Shown here: piece by piece, positions 47,615-56,376 of the stretch
Position numbering within the stretch: the first letter of the stretch is position 1
Layout: each line of letters starts with the position of its first letter
NCBI RefSeq assembly: GCF_001482285.1
Contig: NZ_LOEP01000023.1
Coordinates: 56,228 to 120,227 of the forward strand
Reading direction: 5' to 3'
Length of the DNA: 64,000 nucleotides
Source: Haloferax sp. Q22
Lineage (GTDB): Archaea; Halobacteriota; Halobacteria; Halobacteriales; Haloferacaceae
Made by a program: the position numbers and the translations under genes
Notes under the pieces: generated by a model
The model's input: the letters and a program-made list of their open reading frames with translations, nothing else
Told to the model about the DNA's origin: nothing
The model's database searches: none

Positions 47615-49330
47615 TCATAGCTCGCCCCACCGGCCGCCGAAGCGGTCCACGACGAGGAAGCTGGCGGACGTGACGAGAAGCAGGAGACAGCCCATCGCCG
47701 TCGCGGGGCCGAGCCGTCGCCCGAGGAACCGCTCGACTGCGATGGGCATCGTGTAGCTCCCCGCGCCCTCCGCGAGGATGATTGTCGAATCGAACTCGCC
47801 GATGCTGATGGCGACGGCGAACGCCGCGCCCGCGACGACGCCGGTCCAGACGAGCGGCAGTTCGATGTCAACGAGCGCGCGGGTTCTGGTCGCGCCGAGC
47901 GACCGCGCGGACTCCACGAGCCGGCCGTCGAGCCGGGCGAAAAGCGGCGCGACGTTCCGGGTGACGAACGGGTACGCGCCGACGGCGTGGGCCGCGACGA
48001 TGGCGAGCGCGCCGGTGACGCGGATTCGCGTCCCAAGCACGTCGACGCCGAACACCAGCCCGCGGAGCAGGCCGAGGCCGACGACGATGCCCGAGACGGC
48101 GAAGGGAGCCATCGAGAGCACGTCGATGAGCCCGCGCCCGCGGTACCGGCGGGTCGTGAGGACGGCCATCGTCACGCCCATCGGGACGGCCACGACGAGC
48201 GTCCCCGCGGCGAAGGCCAGCGAGTTCAGGATGGCCGGGAGGGGCTTGACCTGAAAGCTCGCGCCGGTCGCCTGCCGCTCGGCGAGGAAGGCGTAGTTGG
48301 CGAGGGTGAAGCCGCCGTCGCCGCCGGTGACGCTCGCCAGAATCATGCTGGCGATGGGGACGACGAACACCAGTCCGACGACGAGGGCGTAGCCGGCGAT
48401 ACCGGCCGTTCGGAGCGTCGATTTCGGCGTCCAGTCGGTGGGGAGAACGGACCGGCGAGGAAGCGGATTTGCCGCGCCGCCGGCCGACCGCTGGCTCGCC
48501 TCGTACCGGAGGTAGACGGCGGTCAGCGTGATGGAGATGACCGTCTCGATGACCGCGAGGCTGGCGGCCTCGGCGTACGCGAGGTCTCGCACCCGCGAGT
48601 AGATGAACACCTCGATGGTCGCCAGTTGGAAGCCGCCGAGCGCGAGGACGATGGGGAACGACGCGAAGGTGAAGATGAACGTCAGGGTCGCGCCGACGCC
48701 GATAGAAGGCAGGAGCTGTGGGAGGACCACGTCGCGGAAGGCCCGCCGCGGACTTGCGCCGAGCGAGCGGGCGGTTTCGATGGTCCGGGCGTCCACGCTC
48801 TCCCACGCGGCGGTGACGACGCGGGCGACGAGCGGGGCGTTGTAGAACGCGTGGGCGACGATGATGGCTTCAAGCGTGAACAGCAGTTCGACCGGCGGGA
48901 GGCCGACGGCGGAGAGCGCGCGGTTCAACGTCCCGTTGCGGCCGAACGTCGCCACGAAGCCGATGGCGACCATGATGGAGGGCATGACGAACGGGAGGAT
49001 GGTAAGCGAGCGGAGCGTCTCGCGGCCGCGGAACTCGAAGCGCGAGAACAGCCACGCGGCGGGGAGGCCGAGCGCGAGGCTGGCGAGTGTCGAGTAGAAT
49101 GCCTGTTTCGCGGTGAACCAGATGATGTCGACGAGGTAGAACTCGCTCGTCAGAATCGCCGTGATGGGTTCGATAGTGAGCCGGCCGTCGGCGAGGACGG
49201 CGTCGGCGAAGACGGTGGCGACGGGGTAGTAAAACAGGACGAGGAGGACGACGGCGGTGAGCGCCGCGACGAGGGTGAGCAGCCGCTGTTCGAGGGCGCG
49301 GGCGACCCGGCGAACCGACACGCGGCTCAC
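47615..49330 (-). CDS. ABC importer permease, fused double domain (ThiP-like)
   Basis: Membrane subunit of 571 residues containing two copies of the importer permease domain, each with the EAA coupling loop (ETARSLGASPRRAFRDVVLPQLLPS and ESARSLGATRTRALVDIELPLVWTG). This fused layout is typical of thiamine (ThiP) and ferric (FbpB) permeases. About twelve helices are visible. It begins 9 bp after the binding-protein gene. Confidence 0.92.
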   Translation of the reverse strand: MSRVSVRRVARALEQRLLTLVAALTAVVLLVLFYYPVATVFADAVLADGRLTIEPITAILTSEFYLVDIIWFTAKQAFYSTLASLALGLPAAWLFSRFEFRGRETLRSLTILPFVMPSIMVAIGFVATFGRNGTLNRALSAVGLPPVELLFTLEAIIVAHAFYNAPLVARVVTAAWESVDARTIETARSLGASPRRAFRDVVLPQLLPSIGVGATLTFIFTFASFPIVLALGGFQLATIEVFIYSRVRDLAYAEAASLAVIETVISITLTAVYLRYEASQRSAGGAANPLPRRSVLPTDWTPKSTLRTAGIAGYALVVGLVFVVPIASMILASVTGGDGGFTLANYAFLAERQATGASFQVKPLPAILNSLAFAAGTLVVAVPMGVTMAVLTTRRYRGRGLIDVLSMAPFAVSGIVVGLGLLRGLVFGVDVLGTRIRVTGALAIVAAHAVGAYPFVTRNVAPLFARLDGRLVESARSLGATRTRALVDIELPLVWTGVVAGAAFAVAISIGEFDSTIILAEGAGSYTMPIAVERFLGRRLGPATAMGCLLLLVTSASFLVVDRFGGRWGEL

Positions 49331-49339
49331 CGACTCACC

Positions 49340-50485
49340 TCACTTTCTGGCGAACTCGCGGGCCCACGCGTCGGTCCAGTCACTCAGGTTGTCCTGAAGC
49401 CGGTCGTAGGAGAACGTGACGGCTTCCGGCGGCTCTTGGGCGTACTGCGCGAAGTCCTCGGGCAGTTCCGCGGTGGTCGTCGCCGGGAACTGGACGTTGC
49501 GGACGGCGATTTCGGCCTGCACTTCGGGTCGGAGCATGAAGTCCATGAACTCGGCCGCGAGGTCGGGGTTCGACGCGTCGGCGAAGGGAGCCATCCCTTC
49601 GGGGTTGGCGTAGCCCTGGTCGTTCAGGAAGCGAATCTGGTGTTTCGCCATGTCCTCGCCGGACTCGGCGGCGTACACCTGGTCGGTCGAGTACGAGACG
49701 ACCATCGGGGCCTCCCCGTTCGAGTAGGCGTTGTAGGAGTCCTCCCAGTTGCCGAGGACGCGGACGTCGTTTTCCTTCAGGCTCGCCCAGTAGTCGAGGT
49801 AGCCGTCTTCGCCCTTGGCGTCGATGGTGTGGAGCAAGAACGCCTGTCCCGTCGCCGACGACGTGGGGTTCTGCGCGAGGAGCGCGCCCGCGTACTCGGA
49901 CTCCAGTAGGCCGTCGAACGTCTCGGGGGCGACGAAGTCGCCGTCGCCGTCGGTCTCGTTGTAGACGAGCGAGATGTAGCCCGTGTCGTAGGGGACCGCG
50001 CGGCCCTGCGGGTCGAAGTTCAGTTGCTCGTTCACGTCACCGAGTCGGGATATCCCCTCAGCGGGCGAAAACAGCGCCTCGTCGAGGTTCTCGTCGATGC
50101 GGACGAGCATCTGCGCGTCGAGGCCGACGTAGAGGTCCGCGCCGGACTCGACGCCCTGGAGGGCGCGCTCGATGTAGTAGTTCACGCCCGAGTCGGGCGT
50201 CTGCCACTCCAGCGTCGCGTCGAATTCGGACTCGAACGTCTCTTTCAGCCACGGGCCGGGGCTCGAACTCGGCGCGTCGACGAACGAGCCGTAGGTGCCG
50301 ACGGTGAGCGTCGGCGACTCGCCGCCCGCGGTCGTCCCCTCGGTCGTCGTCGCGGTCGCGGTCGTCTCGGTCGTGTCACCCGAGGCCTCGGTCGTCGTCT
50401 GTTCGCCGCCGGTCCCGGTACAGCCGGCGAGGAGCGCGGAGACTCCCCCCGCCCCGGCGGCCTTCAGGAAGGTGCGTCGTCTCAT
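49340..50485 (-). CDS. Thiamine-type substrate-binding lipoprotein
   Basis: Extracellular binding protein of 381 residues. The N-terminus shows a Tat signal (RRRTFLKAAGAGG) ending in the lipobox LLAGC with Cys22 as lipid anchor, then a Thr-rich stalk of about 30 residues. The mature part resembles the ThiB/TbpA thiamine-binding family (LTVGTYGSFVDAPSSSPGPWLKETFE, VPYDTGYISLVYNE, MVVSYSTDQVYAAESGED). Thiamine is the best guess; other substrates such as Fe(III) are possible. The box CGTTAAGTA (minus strand, about 50511-50519) lies about 30 nt before the ATG. Confidence 0.9.
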   Translation of the reverse strand: MRRRTFLKAAGAGGVSALLAGCTGTGGEQTTTEASGDTTETTATATTTEGTTAGGESPTLTVGTYGSFVDAPSSSPGPWLKETFESEFDATLEWQTPDSGVNYYIERALQGVESGADLYVGLDAQMLVRIDENLDEALFSPAEGISRLGDVNEQLNFDPQGRAVPYDTGYISLVYNETDGDGDFVAPETFDGLLESEYAGALLAQNPTSSATGQAFLLHTIDAKGEDGYLDYWASLKENDVRVLGNWEDSYNAYSNGEAPMVVSYSTDQVYAAESGEDMAKHQIRFLNDQGYANPEGMAPFADASNPDLAAEFMDFMLRPEVQAEIAVRNVQFPATTTAELPEDFAQYAQEPPEAVTFSYDRLQDNLSDWTDAWAREFARK

Positions 50486-50615
50486 TACTCGGTTGTTGCA
50501 CTCTGTGGTACTTAACGGGAGTGATGTTCGTGAGGGCGAGTAAACGGCCGAATCCGTCGATTTCGAGGCTCGTCACGGGAGAACGACTTTACACTCGGCG
50601 GGAGTATCATCGGAG

Positions 50616-51671
50616 ATGACTGGTTCTCGTCCGTACGTCCTCGGCGGTGTGCTCGCCCTGTTCGCGCTTCTCGCGGCGGTCATGCTCGCGGACGTGTTGG
50701 CGACGGTGTTTTTCGCTATTACTGTCGCCTATCTGCTCGTCCCCCTCAGGCGACGCCTCGAAGCGCGCGGGGCTTCCCGATGGGTCGCCAGCCTCGCCGC
50801 AACCGTCGTCGCGGCGGTCGGCGTCGGCGTCGTGCTCGCGCCGCTCGTCGTCATCGTCTTCCTCCGCCTGAGCGACATCCTCGAACTCGCGGCGCTCCTG
50901 CCCGACGTGGTGACCGTCGAGTTCCTCGGAATGGTCGAGACGGTGACGCTCGACGACGTGGTTGCTGTCGGTCTCAACCTGCTCCAGTCGCTCGGCCGCG
51001 CCGCCGCAACCGCCGCGCCCGTGGTCCTCATCAAACTCACGCTGTTCGGCTTCCTCGTGTTCTCGCTGCTCCTCAGCGGCGACGCCGTCGGGCGGACGCT
51101 CCTCGCGCTGGTCCCCGCCGACTACCGGGATGCGGCGACGGCGCTCAACGAGCAGGCCCGCGAGACGCTGTTCGCCATCTACGTCCTGCAGGCAGCGACC
51201 GCCGTCGGCACGTTCGCCATCGGCCTCGTTGTCTTCTGGGCGCTCGGCTACGACTACGTCGTCACGCTCGCCACGGTCGCGGCCGTCCTCCAGTTCATCC
51301 CCATCGTCGGGCCGAGCGTCCTGCTCGCGGCGATGGCCGTCTACCACGTCGCGGTCGGCGACCTCGTCGCCGCTGCGCTCGTCGTCACGGTCGGCGGGTT
51401 CGCGATCGCGTGGCTCCCGGACATCCTGATTCGCCCGCGACTCGCGAAGGAGACCGCCGACCTGCCGGGGAGCCTCTACTTCGTCGGCTTCGTCGGCGGC
51501 CTGCTCAGCCTCGGCCCGGTCGGCATCATCGCCGGTCCGCTCGTCGTCGCCCTCCTCGCGGAGTCCGTGGACCTGCTCGGCGCGGAGTTACGCGTCGACG
51601 ACGGCGGAGGCGACGAGACCACGGACGGCGACGGCACCGGCGACGACGCGGCCGAGCCGAACTCCCCGTAA
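50616..51671 (+). CDS. AI-2E family transporter (DUF20)
   Basis: Membrane protein of 351 residues with about eight helices. The pattern fits the AI-2E/PerM family: an opening helix pair (VLGGVLALFALLAAVMLADVLATVFFAITVAYLLVPL), a large central segment, and the C-terminal signature VVTLATVAAVLQFIPIVGPSVLLAAMAVYHV with ILIRPRLAKETADLPGSLYFVGFVGGLLSLGPVGIIAGPLVVAL. The substrate is not known in archaea; some relatives are Na+/H+ antiporters. It has an acidic C-terminal tail. Confidence 0.88.
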   Translation: MTGSRPYVLGGVLALFALLAAVMLADVLATVFFAITVAYLLVPLRRRLEARGASRWVASLAATVVAAVGVGVVLAPLVVIVFLRLSDILELAALLPDVVTVEFLGMVETVTLDDVVAVGLNLLQSLGRAAATAAPVVLIKLTLFGFLVFSLLLSGDAVGRTLLALVPADYRDAATALNEQARETLFAIYVLQAATAVGTFAIGLVVFWALGYDYVVTLATVAAVLQFIPIVGPSVLLAAMAVYHVAVGDLVAAALVVTVGGFAIAWLPDILIRPRLAKETADLPGSLYFVGFVGGLLSLGPVGIIAGPLVVALLAESVDLLGAELRVDDGGGDETTDGDGTGDDAAEPNSP

Positions 51672-51680
51672 TCTCGCCTG

Positions 51681-52457
51681 TCAGCCCTCGACGACCGCGC
51701 CGTCGCGTTCCTCCCACTCGGTGAGACTGCCCTCGTAGAACGCCACGTCGTCGTAGCCGAGGTGCGAGAGGACGACGTAGGTGTGGCTGATGCGCCGGGC
51801 GGTGTTGCAGTAGAGGACGACCCGCTGGTCCGGGGTGACCCCCGCGGCGTCCAGAATCGAGTCGAGTTCGTCCCGTGGCTTCAGCCCGCGCGTCTCGTCG
51901 TCGACGAGTTCGCGCCAGTCGAGGTTGACCGCGCCGGGGAGGTGACCCTCGTCGTACTCCGCGGGGTCGCGGGTGTCCACGATGACGGTCTCCGGGTCGT
52001 CGAGCGCGGCCTCGACGGCCTCGAAGTCCACGAGCGGCGTCTCGGCCGGGTCCGTTATCTCGTAGACCGTTCCTTCGATTTGGGTCGCCTCGCTCGTCGT
52101 CTCGTGCTCGCGGTTCCACGCGCTGAAGTCGCCGTCGAGGAGGTGGAGTCGCTCGGGGTCGTGCCCGTACAGGAGCGCGGTCACGAGAAAGCGGGCCGCA
52201 AAGACGCCGTGGGTATCGTCGTAGGCGACCACGTCGTCGTCGGCCGCGACGCCAGCGCCCGACAGGAGGTCGGTCCACGCGTCGCGGCCGGGGAGCATTC
52301 CCACGTCGCCGTCGGCGCTCCGGAACTTGTCAAACGGTATCGACACCGCGCCGGGGAGGTGCCCGATGCCGTCGAACTCCCAGCCGTCGCGCACGTCCAC
52401 CACGCGCACGTCGCCGAGTCGGTCCGCGAGCCACGTCGAAGAGACCACGTCTACCAT
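51681..52457 (-). CDS. tssB: Two-domain rhodanese sulfurtransferase (TssB-like)
   Basis: Cytosolic sulfurtransferase of 258 residues with two rhodanese domains. The N-terminal domain (VRVVDVRDGWEFDGIGHLPGAVSIPFDKF) lacks a catalytic cysteine (VVAYDDTHGVFA instead). The C-terminal domain has it at Cys217 in VVLYCNTARRISH. Likely thiosulfate or mercaptopyruvate sulfurtransferase. The ATG at 52457 fits the family. It is divergent from a second rhodanese at 52709 with 251 bp between starts. Confidence 0.9.
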   Translation of the reverse strand: MVDVVSSTWLADRLGDVRVVDVRDGWEFDGIGHLPGAVSIPFDKFRSADGDVGMLPGRDAWTDLLSGAGVAADDDVVAYDDTHGVFAARFLVTALLYGHDPERLHLLDGDFSAWNREHETTSEATQIEGTVYEITDPAETPLVDFEAVEAALDDPETVIVDTRDPAEYDEGHLPGAVNLDWRELVDDETRGLKPRDELDSILDAAGVTPDQRVVLYCNTARRISHTYVVLSHLGYDDVAFYEGSLTEWEERDGAVVEG

Positions 52458-52708
52458 GTCCCCACGTTTCCGGGCCGCGGATTTAGGTCCGCCCCTCTTC
52501 GCACCCCTCGCCACGTGTCCGGGGTAGCGGATGTTGTTGCTGGTTCCGTCGGATACCGGGTTGAAATCGCCCGAGGCGGCCGTTCTCCGAGCCACTTTCG
52601 CCGTCTCCCCTACGATATTTGGGATAATATTGCCGCATCACCCGAGGTCAGGCCGTACATGCCGTCGCTGTGAGAGTTATGGGCCTCCCTGTTGTACAGA
52701 GAAACGCG

Positions 52709-53569
52709 ATGTCAAACTCCGATTACGCGAAGGACGTACTCGTCTCTGCGGACTGGGTGGAGAGCCACCTCGACGAGTTCCAGAGTGACGACCCGGCGTA
52801 CCGACTCGTCGAAGTGGACGTGGACACCGAGGCGTACGACGAGAGTCACGCCCCCGGTGCCATCGGGTTCAACTGGGAGTCCCAGCTGCAGGACCAGACG
52901 ACCCGCGACGTGCTGACCAAGGAGGACTTCGAGGACCTCCTCGGCTCGCACGGTATCTCCGAGGACTCCACGGTCGTTCTCTACGGCGACAACTCCAACT
53001 GGTTCGCCGCCTACACCTATTGGCAGTTCAAGTACTACGGCCACGAGAACGTTCACCTGATGAACGGCGGCCGCGACTACTGGGTCGACAACGACTATCC
53101 GACGACCGACGAAGTCCCGTCCTTCCCGGAGCAAGACTACACCGCCAAGGGTCCCTTCGAGGACATCCGCGCGTACCGTGACGACGTCGAGAAGGCGGTC
53201 GACAAGGGCCTTCCCCTCGTCGACGTTCGCTCGCCCGAAGAGTTCTCCGGCGAGATTCTCGCGCCCCCGGGACTGCAGGAGACCGCCCAGCGCGGCGGCC
53301 ACATCCCCGGCGCGAGCAACATCTCGTGGGCCGCGACCGTCAATGACGACGGCACCTTCAAGTCCGCCGACGAACTCCGCGACCTCTACGCGGACCAGGG
53401 CATCGAAGGCGACGAGTCCACCATCGCCTACTGCCGCATCGGCGAGCGCTCGTCCATCGCGTGGTTCGCCCTTCACGAACTCCTCGGCTACGAGAACGTC
53501 ACCAACTACGACGGCTCGTGGACGGAGTGGGGCAACCTCGTCGGCGCGCCCGTCGAGAAGGGTAACTGA
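52709..53569 (+). CDS. tssA: Thiosulfate sulfurtransferase (TssA-like)
   Basis: Two-domain rhodanese of 286 residues. The first domain is inactive by sequence (YGDNSNWFAA at the loop position); the second carries Cys242 in YCRIGERSS, the CRxGxR-type loop typical of thiosulfate:cyanide sulfurtransferases. The upstream region holds an AT-rich ACGATATTTGGGATAATATT (52611-52630) and a box-like GAGTTATG (about 52672-52679) nearer the start. The ATG at 52709 is the family start. Confidence 0.92.
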   Translation: MSNSDYAKDVLVSADWVESHLDEFQSDDPAYRLVEVDVDTEAYDESHAPGAIGFNWESQLQDQTTRDVLTKEDFEDLLGSHGISEDSTVVLYGDNSNWFAAYTYWQFKYYGHENVHLMNGGRDYWVDNDYPTTDEVPSFPEQDYTAKGPFEDIRAYRDDVEKAVDKGLPLVDVRSPEEFSGEILAPPGLQETAQRGGHIPGASNISWAATVNDDGTFKSADELRDLYADQGIEGDESTIAYCRIGERSSIAWFALHELLGYENVTNYDGSWTEWGNLVGAPVEKGN

Positions 53570-53622
53570 GCCGCCTCGGCCTCAGTTCGATTCGAATCCG
53601 ACTGTACGGTTCTTTTTGTGGT

Positions 53623-55065
53623 TTACATCGGCAGGACGCTGATACCGACGGCGACGAGCACGCCCGCGCCGAGAAGCACCATCACGCAGTAGCCCATGAT
53701 GTCGCGGACGGACAGGCCGCTGATGGAGAGCAGCGGGATGGCCCAGAAGGGCTGAATCATGTTGGTCCACGCGTCGCCCCACGAGGCGGCGACGGCGACC
53801 CGCGGGATGGACTCGCCGGACGCCTTCGCGGCCGTGACGAGCGTCTCGCCGATGACGGCCCACTCGCCCCCGCCGGAGGGGACGAAGAAGTTCACGAGAC
53901 CGGCGGTGAAGAAGGCGAAGGCCGGGAGCGTCCCGTCGGGCGCGACGGCGACCATGCCCTGTGCGATTTGCGTGGCGAGGCTGACAGAGCCCTCCGGCGC
54001 GTAGGCCATGATGCCCATGATGCCCGCGTAGAAGGGGAACTGGAGGATGATGCCCCAGACGTTCTCGACGGCCTCGACGATGGCCTCGATGTACGCCTTG
54101 GGTGTCCCGTGGAACAGCAGGCCGAGGAAGAGGAAACCGAAGTTGACGATGTTCAGGTTGAGGTTGTTCCACGGCATCGTCCCGTTCTGGATTCCCTCGA
54201 AGAAGTACAGGCCGACCGCGAGCAGGCCGACGAGGCCGATTGCCACGCCGATGCCGAGCGAGTGCTCGATGCGCGTCGCGAGCGAGGCGTCCTCGGGGAC
54301 GGCGGTGGAGGCCCACCCGCCCGTCGCCTGCTCGCCGCCGTCGGTCGCCGTCTCGAACTCCGCGGGGTCGATGGGCGTCTTCTTCGCGTCGTCACTCGGG
54401 TACATGAGCGCGAACAGCGCCGGCAGGAAGAGGAAGCCGACCGCGACGACCAACACGAGGTTGGCGACCGTGAAGATGGTCCCGCCGGTACCGAACGTCG
54501 TGTCGAGGATGCCCGCCTCGATGAGGAAGTTCCCCTCGGTGTTCAACAACAGTGGAATCGACCCCGCGAGGCCGCCGTGCCAGACGACGAACCCGGAGTA
54601 CGCCCCGGCGACGACGATGGGGAAGTCGATGCCGCGCATCTCGGTCGCTATCTTCCGGGCGAACAGCGCCCCGACGACGAGGCCGAGGCCCCAGTGAACG
54701 AACGACGCTCCGGCGGCGACGACCGGTACCATCGCGGCCGCGCCCCGTTCCGTGTTCGGGACGCCCGCGAGTCGCGTCAGGAGCCAGTCCACGGGCTTCG
54801 TCTGCGCGAGCGCGTAGCCCGTCATCAGGATGAGCGTCATCTGCATCCCGAACGAAAGCAGGTTCCAGAAGCCACCGTACCAGCCGTCGATGAGGAGGTT
54901 CCCGGCGTGTCCGACCACGCCGACCCCCTCGGCCGGTGCGACCGACACCAGCGCCAGCACGAACGCCACTCCGGTCAGGATGATGGCGAACAGGAACGCG
55001 TCGGGGAGGTACTGTTCGACCAGTTTCGAACTGCGCTCCGCCGCCTGCCTGATAGCGTTTGTCAT
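53623..55065 (-). CDS. Short-chain fatty acid transporter, AtoE type
   Basis: Membrane permease of 480 residues of the AtoE/TIGR00366 family for short-chain fatty acids such as acetoacetate. It has about twelve helices with GLSFVHWGLGLV-type pairs (AGASFVHWGLGLVVGA), the motif AGAYSGFVVWHGGLAGSIPLLL and FVPSGGGEWAVIGETLV. A soluble loop at about residues 230-270 (PSDDAKKTPIDPAEFETATDGG) is acidic. The ATG at 55065 lies 26-36 nt downstream of a very AT-rich promoter. Confidence 0.9.
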   Translation of the reverse strand: MTNAIRQAAERSSKLVEQYLPDAFLFAIILTGVAFVLALVSVAPAEGVGVVGHAGNLLIDGWYGGFWNLLSFGMQMTLILMTGYALAQTKPVDWLLTRLAGVPNTERGAAAMVPVVAAGASFVHWGLGLVVGALFARKIATEMRGIDFPIVVAGAYSGFVVWHGGLAGSIPLLLNTEGNFLIEAGILDTTFGTGGTIFTVANLVLVVAVGFLFLPALFALMYPSDDAKKTPIDPAEFETATDGGEQATGGWASTAVPEDASLATRIEHSLGIGVAIGLVGLLAVGLYFFEGIQNGTMPWNNLNLNIVNFGFLFLGLLFHGTPKAYIEAIVEAVENVWGIILQFPFYAGIMGIMAYAPEGSVSLATQIAQGMVAVAPDGTLPAFAFFTAGLVNFFVPSGGGEWAVIGETLVTAAKASGESIPRVAVAASWGDAWTNMIQPFWAIPLLSISGLSVRDIMGYCVMVLLGAGVLVAVGISVLPM

Positions 55066-55090
55066 AGTCCGGATTACTTCATGATAATAC

Positions 55091-55101
55091 AATATATAAT
55101 G
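55091..55101 (-). promoter_or_regulatory. TATA box of the fatty acid transporter gene
   Basis: Minus strand CATTATATATT inside a 30-nt AT-rich island (55078-55110), about 30 nt before the ATG at 55065. It is the most AT-rich promoter outside the origin and the mobile element. Confidence 0.6.
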
Positions 55102-55274
55102 TTTAATATTCGGACGAGTTCGGATCGGTCAAATGTCGGGTGAGGCCCGACTCATCGGCTGTCGAGGCTCCGGCCGGAACCGACGGTCACGGTCACCGTG
55201 GAGGGCCGTCGCGGACCCGCGCCGGACTCGCCGCCGCCGATGGGTACAAACCCGAGACGAACATACGGGGGCGT

Positions 55275-55874
55275 ATGTCCGAACTCCTCGACACCCTCCG
55301 CGACGACCACGAGACGCCGCTTTCCCGACTGGGCTCCTCGAAGGCGCTGTACGCCGTCACCGACGGCGAGATGGACGGCGACGCGGTCCGCGCGGCCGCC
55401 GCGTCCGAGGCCGCGGCCGCCGCCGACCTGTTCGACTGGTGGGCGGACGACGAACCGAACGACGAGGCTGCCGCGCTCTTTTCTGACCTCGCCGACACTG
55501 CCCGCGAGCACGCCGACGCCGTCGATGCGGAGCCCGACGGCTCGAAGCCGAACGTCTACGACGTGCTCGCCGAGTTCGAGACGACTGACGGCCGCCTCGG
55601 CGGCGCGCTCGCCCGCGCGCTCGTGTCGCTGAAGACCGTCGAGCAGATGGTCGGCTTCTTCGTCGGCGACGCGGACCCGATGGCCGCCAACGACTTCCGC
55701 ACGCTCAAGTCCGACCTCAACGACCAACTCGACACGCTCGAAGCCGCCATCGACGACCTCGTCGAAGACGACGCCGTCGCCCGCGAGGCCGCCGACGCGG
55801 TGGTCGAAGCCGCCTACGACGAGTACGTCGAGACGCTGGAAGGCATGGGCGTCAAGCCGAAGAACGTCTGCTAA
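55275..55874 (+). CDS. Acidic all-helical haloarchaeal protein, 199 residues
   Basis: Function unknown. It is almost entirely helical and Ala/Asp/Glu-rich, with the pattern DGEMDGDAVRAAAASEAAAAADLFDWWADDEPNDEAA and TAREHADAVDAE, then ALVSLKTVEQMVGFFVGDADP. The helical repeats and buried aromatic pairs recall four-helix carriers of the heme-oxygenase or ferritin-like sort, but no metal ligand set is evident. The only Cys is the last residue. The ATG at 55275 was chosen because the upstream frame is not acidic. Confidence 0.7.
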   Translation: MSELLDTLRDDHETPLSRLGSSKALYAVTDGEMDGDAVRAAAASEAAAAADLFDWWADDEPNDEAAALFSDLADTAREHADAVDAEPDGSKPNVYDVLAEFETTDGRLGGALARALVSLKTVEQMVGFFVGDADPMAANDFRTLKSDLNDQLDTLEAAIDDLVEDDAVAREAADAVVEAAYDEYVETLEGMGVKPKNVC

Positions 55875-55983
55875 CTCACTCGCTCTTTCGCATCTCCGGG
55901 TCGCGGAGCGACCCACTCGCCGTAAAATCTGAGCCCTCAGTCCCCGAGTGCCGACAGCGCCGACGCGCGGCGTAACGGGTGAG

Positions 55984-56004
55984 TTCCAGTAGAAACGAGG
56001 GGGT
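55984..56004 (+). promoter_or_regulatory. ORB-like element (outlying)
   Basis: TTCCAGTAGAAAC then GAGGGGGT, 21 of 21 to the consensus and 19 of 21 identical to the best match. It is intergenic, 29 kb from orc1. Confidence 0.5.
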
Positions 56005-56018
56005 TTGTCAGACGGTCG

Positions 56019-56288
56019 TCAGACGCCGGGGACGCCCTTGCGGTATTCGAGGACCTCGCTTCGAGCCTCGCGGACCGTCTCGGCGACGTCGCCGTCGAGG
56101 TTCTCGGCGAGTTCGTGGAGGACCGTCATGTGGCGGGCGAGTCGCCCGTGGTCCGGTCCCTGCTCGCGCGTCGCCAGCTTCGCGAGCTGGTCGGACTGTT
56201 CGTAGAGTCGCTCCTGCACGTCGCCCTCGGTCGCCTCGGCGGCTTCCTTGAGCAGGTTGCTCGCGCGTTCGAGTTCGGCTCGCGTCAT
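56019..56288 (-). CDS. Small helical haloarchaeal protein (DUF7553-like)
   Basis: An 89-residue soluble protein made of three or four helices ([71 protein letters not shown]). It resembles a small conserved haloarchaeal family of unknown function. It is divergent from uvrB, with 88 bp between starts. Confidence 0.75.
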   Translation of the reverse strand: MTRAELERASNLLKEAAEATEGDVQERLYEQSDQLAKLATREQGPDHGRLARHMTVLHELAENLDGDVAETVREARSEVLEYRKGVPGV

Positions 56289-56376
56289 ACTGGATTATTC
56301 GATAGCCCGGCCCAAAACCGTTCCTCCGGCGACAAGCACCGCCTCGCTCAAGTACGCCGCGACCCAAGGACGGGCA

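Noticed and set aside
47987..49909. 640-codon plus-strand frame opposite the ABC importer genes
   Set aside because: Charged low-complexity translation; the opposite strand shows clear permease and binding-protein features.
50486..50615. TPP riboswitch before the thiamine-type importer
   Set aside because: No conserved CTGAGA or thi-box core; a TATA-like box close to the ATG suggests an almost leaderless transcript with no room for an aptamer.
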